Translations under genes and position numbers: made by a program | DNA from: Terriglobia bacterium | Lineage (GTDB): Bacteria > Acidobacteriota > Terriglobia > Terriglobales > Acidobacteriaceae | DNA: 33,786 nucleotides | Reading direction: 5' to 3' | Assembly: GCA_020073565.1 (NCBI GenBank) | Contig: JAIQEY010000056.1 | Coordinates: 1 to 33,786 of the forward strand | Notes under the pieces: generated by a model | Seen by the model: only the letters and a program-made list of their open reading frames with translations | What the model was told of the DNA's origin: nothing | Database searches by the model: none | Shown here: positions 32,276 through 33,786 of the stretch, in pieces | How positions within the stretch are numbered: the stretch's first letter is position 1 | Layout of the letters: each line of letters opens with the position of its first letter

Positions 32276-33510
32276 CGCACACCTCCCGGCCACGGCAAAG
32301 CCAGCGTACGCAATGCCTTGATGTCGACCTTGGTGTAGATCTTGGTGGTCTGGGGATGGCGATGCCCCAGCAACTCGCCAATCTCGCTCAGCGATGCGCC
32401 CTGGCGCAACATTTCGGTGGCCAATCCATGGCGAAACTGGTGAGCCCCTGAGGTCGTAGCCTGGATGCCGGCCCGTTCGAGCGAGTGCCGAACTATCGAT
32501 CCAATCCCACTCGGCCCGCGAAAGGCGCAGATCGGGGCTCGGACTCGTAAGAATACGCGACGACTAGCGCTATCCGGTCGCCCCCGGCGCAGGTAGGCAG
32601 CGATCGCTTTGCCGACCTCTGTGGGTAAGGGCAGGCGGTTGCGCTGACCACTCTTGCCGCGCACATTTACTTGTCCCAGGTTCCAGTCAATGTCGTCGAG
32701 TTCGAGAGATACCACTTCTCCTGAACGCAACCCCAATCGCGCCAGCAAGAGCAAGATGGCATAGTCTCGACGCCCGACCGCAGTGCGACGATCGATGCTG
32801 GCCAGGAGTTGGCGTACATGCTCTGCAGAAATCGCCCGCGCGATCGACGTCATCGACCACCTGGCGACGATGGGAACGGCGGCGGCTAGATCATGCGTTA
32901 CCTCCCCGAGATATCGCGCATAGTGCAGGAAGGATCACAAGGCGGTGGTCATGAGTTTAACTCGCATCCTGTGTAGTCGTGGCGCTTGGCGCTGTACGAA
33001 CCTCACGACATCGCGCGCACACAGACGCGAGAGCGTGACTCGCGCGGAGCCGAAACGGTCTTGGAGAAAACTGCGGATGAACGGAACGTAGTTGACGATT
33101 GTCGGGCGGGCCAGTGCGCGCACTTCCAGCAAATATTGCCCGAATGCTTGGGCACAACGCTCAGCCGGAGTCGGTTGCCGTGCTAACGTCCTTTCGCCTG
33201 GGATCACGCCCTCCCGGCGCAAAAAGTCGATGAGATGTCGGAGGGCAGCAGCATCCCCCCGGCAAGGTCGTACGCCTCGAGCGCGATATCGTAGATACCG
33301 TACTGGATGATCGGAGCAGATGCTGCGCAGTCCGACCCCGTTCTGCTGAAGCCATCGGCTAAAACTTGCAGCGAGCAAAACCTGTCGATGAAGCGATGCC
33401 AAACTGTATCCCTGCTCAGTCACAGATTTTGCAAACGAGCTGATCTGTGCCGCGAGCGGGCCTTCCGGCGGTCGCGATAGAACCACTTGGTTGTTGACGA
33501 TACACTTCAT
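32272..33510 (-). pseudogene. RIT tyrosine recombinase A, in-frame stop
   Basis: The frame starts at ATG 33510 (MKCIVNNQVVLS, AAGGAG upstream) and is continuous to 32272 except for one TGA at 32935-32937 (...VKLMTTAL, stop, SFLHYARYLGEVTHDLAAAV...). The second part has the whole catalytic domain: Arg in LGLRSGEVVSL, HQFRH, LLGHRHPQTT and IYTKV. A single C-to-T change of CGA to TGA would explain the lesion. Unless the stop is read through or the C-terminal part is made alone from an internal start near 32853, the protein is dead. Confidence 0.85.
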
Positions 33511-33561
33511 GTGAACTCCTTCCCCGACTCTGCGGGCTAGTAGAAGGAGCTCAGAATATGT

Positions 33562-33786
33562 CTATAACGCCTCATGTCGAGACCGGCAAAATCGGGCCCT
33601 CGCAGATTTACAAGACATAGTCAGGGAGGGTAGATAGTGGCGCAGCGTATGGGGATGGATTTTCTTGCGGATACCCGACCGCAGGGCGGCCTTTTCGCAG
33701 GCGTGCCAGGCGGTCTTGGGGCTGATGTGACGATCGCCGGTATGCGAGCGCCCGCCGGGAAATAACCAGTGTGTGGGTTTGCGTCT
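33562..33786 (-). pseudogene. Tyrosine recombinase fragment of the right flank, partial and truncated
   Basis: Reading leftwards from the window edge, 75 codons are open. They encode HWLFPGGRSH, then SPKTAWHACEKAALRSG and IRKKIHPHTLRH, after which the frame enters the RIT end and stops at 33562. It belongs to the same IS91-associated recombinase family as the left flank but is a different gene (FPGG-x-x-x-HTGDRHISPKTAW against FPTRTRGRTLDQPISDKTVW). The gene's 5' part lies beyond the window. Confidence 0.75.
33614..33672 (-). repeat. Right 59-bp inverted repeat of the RIT locus
   Basis: This is the partner of 30510-30568. The inner part GACATAGTCAGGGAGGGTAG is the RIT end. The outer part is the reverse-strand coding sequence for IRKKIHPHTLRH. 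Confidence 0.85.

Larger units (their letters stand above)
30546..33636 (-). mobile_element. RIT (recombinase-in-trio) element, degenerate
   Basis: Three tyrosine recombinase genes lie head to tail with ATGA overlaps (ritA, ritB, ritC on the reverse strand) between inverted terminal repeats. This is the defining layout of RIT elements. ritA and ritB are broken and ritC is intact. Boundaries are set where the flanking recombinase coding sequences stop on both sides. Confidence 0.85.

Overview
The window looks like a soil Acidobacteriota chromosome (inference). It is GC-rich and carries several TPR-type Ser/Thr kinases, an ECF-like sigma factor of the kind found beside such kinases, TolB/FlgO-like domains, a choice-of-anchor Q beta-helix protein and many insertion sequences. 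There is no rRNA or other marker to fix the taxon.

Left part (1-9700) is a graveyard. An IS5-family transposase runs off the left edge and abuts a truncated beta-helix protein. A TolB-like fragment is joined by a deletion to the C-terminal part of a kinase/TPR protein. A secreted protein has lost its start to a complete IS66 element (4946-7519). A frameshifted kinase relic lies on the other side of that element. About 1.8 kb without a convincing gene follows.

Centre (9700-23560) holds the notable system. Three overlapping genes encode an HlyD-type adaptor, an ABC exporter with an N-terminal C39 peptidase (C21/H101/D117 all present) and a second ABC exporter. They are followed by two arrays of very short genes, most too short for normal gene finders. 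Thirteen intact genes of 16-25 codons, plus one decayed copy, each with a strong ribosome-binding site, encode peptides with a near-invariant N-terminus (M-K-x-K-T-x-[IVL]-K-A-G-P) and a variable C-terminus. One class ends in a Gly-x-x-Trp motif, one carries two cysteines, and one member ends in a proline-rich NPQPLPP tail. Synonymous variation in the constant part shows protein-level selection. A conserved ~55-base element precedes three transcription units. Between the arrays, on the opposite strand, lie an ECF-like sigma factor and a membrane Ser/Thr kinase with TPRs. The last peptide gene sits two bases before a large TPR protein. I read this as an undescribed multi-precursor peptide export system, probably RiPP-like or a bacteriocin/signal family. 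The function is unproven and no tailoring enzyme is visible.

Right part (23560-33786) contains a Trp-rich small ORF, a Baeyer-Villiger-type flavin monooxygenase and an SDR dehydrogenase separated by an IS91-family element (tyrosine recombinase plus HUH transposase). A second, truncated copy of that recombinase follows. A recombinase-in-trio (RIT) element is inserted at its HPHTLRH active-site box. ritA has an in-frame stop, ritB an internal deletion, and ritC is intact. The far flank of the RIT element is an inverted fragment of another tyrosine recombinase ending at the same box, so the element is bounded by 59-bp inverted repeats.
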